From the NCBI RefSeq assembly GCF_021341785.1, contig NZ_JAJTTF010000012.1, positions 1 through 64,000 on the forward strand: a stretch of 64,000 nt of DNA, read 5' to 3'. Positions 61,893-64,000 of the stretch are shown piece by piece. The notes below the pieces were generated by a model that was given only the letters and a program-made list of their open reading frames with translations, searched no databases and was not told where the DNA came from. Position numbers and translations under genes: made by a program. Numbering within the stretch: the first letter of the stretch is position 1; every line of letters begins with the position of its first letter. The stretch is from Microbacterium sp. Au-Mic1. Lineage in GTDB: Bacteria > Actinomycetota > Actinomycetes > Actinomycetales > Microbacteriaceae.

Positions 61893-62375
61893 TCAGGAAG
61901 CCGGCTCGGTCGGTTCGACCACCTCGGCCGGCGCACCCTTGGGCGTGTGCCGGAACACGATGTAGTGGTACAGCACGAAGCGCACGACCACGATCACCGC
62001 GATGCTGCCGAGGTTGATCAGGTTCACGACGGCCGGGCCCGGGGCATGGCCCGTCGCGCCTTCGACCACCTCGGCGCCGAGCCACACGATGCCCGCCCCG
62101 AGCAGGGTGCAGACCAGGTTGACCGCGAGGAAGAGCACGATCTCGGCGACGCGCCCGCGCCGGTCGCGCCCGCGGAACGCCCACTCGCGGTTGCCGATGT
62201 AGGCGTTGACCAGGGCGACCAGGCTCGCGGCGATCTTGCCGACGACGAGATCCCACCCGAAGACGAAGACGAAGAGGTTGAACGCCCCGACCTCGATGAG
62301 CGTGCTGATGCCGCCGACGATCAGGAAGCGGGTGCCGACTCCCGCCAGACGGCGCAACCGGGAGCGGCGATCCAT
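61893..62375 (-). CDS. GtrA-like membrane protein
   Basis: A 160-residue GtrA-family protein with four helices. FLIVGGISTLIEVGAFNLFV is the first helix pair, LVALVNAYIGNREWAFRGRD the conserved N-x-Y-x-x-N-R-x-W-x-F block. GtrA proteins flip undecaprenyl-phosphate sugars. It is divergent from a GT2 and a GT-C gene which together fit a GtrA/GtrB/Gtr-type set. TATTCT nine bases before the ATG could be a -10 for a short-leader transcript. Confidence 0.85.
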   Translation of the reverse strand: MDRRSRLRRLAGVGTRFLIVGGISTLIEVGAFNLFVFVFGWDLVVGKIAASLVALVNAYIGNREWAFRGRDRRGRVAEIVLFLAVNLVCTLLGAGIVWLGAEVVEGATGHAPGPAVVNLINLGSIAVIVVVRFVLYHYIVFRHTPKGAPAEVVEPTEPAS

Positions 62376-62536
62376 AGCCCTACTAGAATACCCGGGGGAC
62401 GGTGCGGCCCAGGACGCCAGCGTGAACCGGGCGGATCCCCGCTCGTCCCCCGCGAAGACTCCGCCGGTGCTGCCGTGGCGCCGACGGGTCCCGCCCCGGC
62501 CCGCACGGGCCCTCCAGGAGAAGGCTCGAGGTTCGA

Positions 62537-63352
62537 GTGCAGTACGCCCATCTGGCCGTCGTGATGCCGGCCTACAACGAGGCCGAGGGCATCGGCGGCT
62601 TCATCGACGAGATCCGCACCGCCGTCGCCCCGCTCGCGGAGCGCGTGACCTTCGTCATCGCCGACGACCGTTCCACGGACGGCACCGCCGCCGCCCTGTC
62701 CGGCATCGAGGACGTGGACGTGCAGACCCAGCCGGCCAACCGCGGCCACGGTCCGACCGCTCTCGCCGCGTACCGCGCCGGGCTCGCGCTGGCCCCCGAT
62801 GCCCTCGTGCACGTCGACGGCGACGGACAGTTCCTCGGATCCGAGATCGCGTCCGCCGTCCGCGCCCTGCACCGCACCGGCGCGGACGTCGTGCACGGCG
62901 TGCGCCATTCCCGCACCGACGCCTGGTACCGCCGCCTGCTCACCGCCGGCGTGCGCCTGCTCACCGCCGCGGTCGTCGGGCGGGGCGTGCCCGACGTGAA
63001 CACCCCGCTGCGGGTGTACCGCCCGGAGGCCCTGCAGATCCTCGTGAACGCCGTGCCCTCCGATGCCCTCGTGCCGCACGTGCACTTCTCGCTCGCCGAG
63101 GTGCGCGCCGGATTCGCCGTGCGCTACCTGCGCGTGCGCAGCATCCCGCGCCGCGGCGCGTCGAGCACGGGCACCATGTGGGGCAAGGTGGCACGCCCGT
63201 CCCTGCCGCCCAAGAAGCTCGTGCTGTTCGCGCTCCGCGCGCTGCGCGAGGCGTGGATGTGGTCGCTGCGCCCGGGTGCACCGCTGCGGGCGCTCGAGTT
63301 CGAGGGGCTCTCCGCGGCCGCTGCGGCACCGGAGGGATCCGGATCCGCATGA
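62537..63352 (+). CDS. GT2 polyprenyl-phosphate sugar synthase-like
   Basis: A 271-residue GT2 enzyme of the dolichol-phosphate mannosyltransferase type. AVVMPAYNEAEGIGGFIDEI opens the fold, IADDRSTDGTAAAL is the first acidic motif (DDRST in place of DDGS), LVHVDGDGQFLGSEI carries DxD, and NTPLRVYRPEAL with KVARPSLPPKKLVLFAL form the C-terminal part. It has no membrane helices after the catalytic domain. It would load a sugar on polyprenyl phosphate for the GT-C enzyme next door. Start GTG 62537; overlaps the next gene by ATGA. Confidence 0.82.
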   Translation: MQYAHLAVVMPAYNEAEGIGGFIDEIRTAVAPLAERVTFVIADDRSTDGTAAALSGIEDVDVQTQPANRGHGPTALAAYRAGLALAPDALVHVDGDGQFLGSEIASAVRALHRTGADVVHGVRHSRTDAWYRRLLTAGVRLLTAAVVGRGVPDVNTPLRVYRPEALQILVNAVPSDALVPHVHFSLAEVRAGFAVRYLRVRSIPRRGASSTGTMWGKVARPSLPPKKLVLFALRALREAWMWSLRPGAPLRALEFEGLSAAAAAPEGSGSA

Positions 63353-64000
63353 CTCGTCGCCTCTCCGGAATCGCGTTCTGGCTCCTGCTCGGGCTGCTCC
63401 TGGTCGCGAACGCGATCGTGATGTGGCACAGCCTCACCGCGCTGCGATTCTGGGAGGACGAGGCATTCAACCTCACCGTGCCACGGAACCTGCTGGCAGG
63501 CCTCGGCTACACGAGCGACGGCACGCTGTCGGGCTCGACCCTGACACCGTTCGATCCGCGGATCTCCACCGGACCCGTCGTGCTGCTGCCCGTCGCCGGC
63601 GTGCTCGCGTTCGGCGTGGACCCGGTGATCGGCGCACGGCTCGTGCCGCTCGCCTACTGGGTGCTGCTGCTCGTGGGGCTCGGCGTGCTCGGCCGCCGCC
63701 TCGCCGGACGCTTCGGCTCGCTGGTCGCCGTAGCGCTGCCGCTCGCGTTCAACACGGCCGACAGCGTCTCCCCGATCCAGGGGCCCGCGGATCTGCTCGG
63801 CGAGATCGCCGCGGCCGCGCTCATCGTGTGGGCGCTGATCCTGCTGCCGCGCCGTGCGTGGCTCGCGGGGCTGCTGCTGGGGCTCGCCGTGCAGGCGAAG
63901 CTGATCGCGCTGCTCGCGCTGCCCGCGTTCGCCGTGGCACTGTTCCTGCTCACGCCCGCCGCGCCGTTCTGGCCGCGCCTGCGCGCGACTCTGCGCCGCA
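63349..64000 (+). CDS. GT-C membrane glycosyltransferase (partial, runs off window end)
   Basis: An open frame from ATG 63349 to the window edge, at least 217 residues. MTRRLSGIAFWLLLGLLLVA is the first helix; ALRFWEDEAFNLTVPRNLLA then gives the DE motif of GT-C (PMT_2/ArnT-like) enzymes in the first outer loop, followed by several hydrophobic helices. It would use the lipid-phosphate sugar made by the preceding GT2, with which it overlaps by ATGA, and modify a glycan on the outside. The C-terminal part lies beyond the window. Confidence 0.78.
   Translation, partial: MTRRLSGIAFWLLLGLLLVANAIVMWHSLTALRFWEDEAFNLTVPRNLLAGLGYTSDGTLSGSTLTPFDPRISTGPVVLLPVAGVLAFGVDPVIGARLVPLAYWVLLLVGLGVLGRRLAGRFGSLVAVALPLAFNTADSVSPIQGPADLLGEIAAAALIVWALILLPRRAWLAGLLLGLAVQAKLIALLALPAFAVALFLLTPAAPFWPRLRATLRR

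Overview
The window looks like a high-GC actinobacterium of the family Microbacteriaceae, most likely Microbacterium or a close relative. The evidence is a base composition near 70% GC, frequent GTG starts, the core order rplM-rpsI-glmM, a DUF222/HNH (13E12-type) gene with an actinobacterial SOS box, and several probable leaderless promoters. No rRNA, tRNA, CRISPR array, transposase or phage gene was seen. Nearly the whole window is a cell-surface polysaccharide factory.

Left block (1-25 kb): at least eight glycosyltransferase genes (one a fusion of two GT4 enzymes), a GT-C-like membrane protein, an ABC exporter that could flip a lipid-linked glycan, two polysaccharide pyruvyl transferases, a tight operon of Wzy-like polymerase, Wzc-like chain-length/tyrosine kinase, GT4 and pyruvyl transferase, plus a Tat-secreted small protein next to a MauE-thioredoxin fusion. 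A DUF222/HNH gene interrupts the block. Core block (25.4-27.8 kb): rplM, rpsI and glmM, closed by a strong terminator hairpin.

Middle block (27.8-52.9 kb): a WbaP-type initiating sugar-phosphate transferase between two VanZ-like genes; a DUF4012 protein; a four-gene cassette matching Pseudomonas WbpA/D/E/B, which with the nearby 2-epimerase could make UDP-GlcNAc3NAcA and then UDP-ManNAc3NAcA; a GT2 and an NTP_transf_5 protein; a GT4 and a second Wzy; a minus-strand operon with a PglF/PglE/PglC/PglD-like bacillosamine set, a CapM/PglA-like GT4 and a Wzx flippase; then a PqqD-like small protein and galE. The 39.4-46 kb part has visibly lower GC, suggesting acquisition from elsewhere.

Right block (53-64 kb): a second DUF4012 protein, a proline-rich membrane-anchored protein, UDP-glucose dehydrogenase, an EEP-family hydrolase, truA, an acyl-CoA ligase, and a GtrA / GT2 / GT-C trio resembling a three-component glycan-modification system. 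The last gene runs off the window end.

Working model (inference): nucleotide sugars from GlmM, GalE, Ugd, Wbp-like and Pgl-like enzymes feed two undecaprenyl-phosphate initiating transferases; GT4/GT2 enzymes extend the units; Wzx and/or the ABC exporter flip them; two Wzy-like polymerases and the Wzc-like kinase polymerise and control length. Intergenic regions carry at least three families of palindromic or tandem repeats, one of which also lies in frame inside the fused glycosyltransferase.
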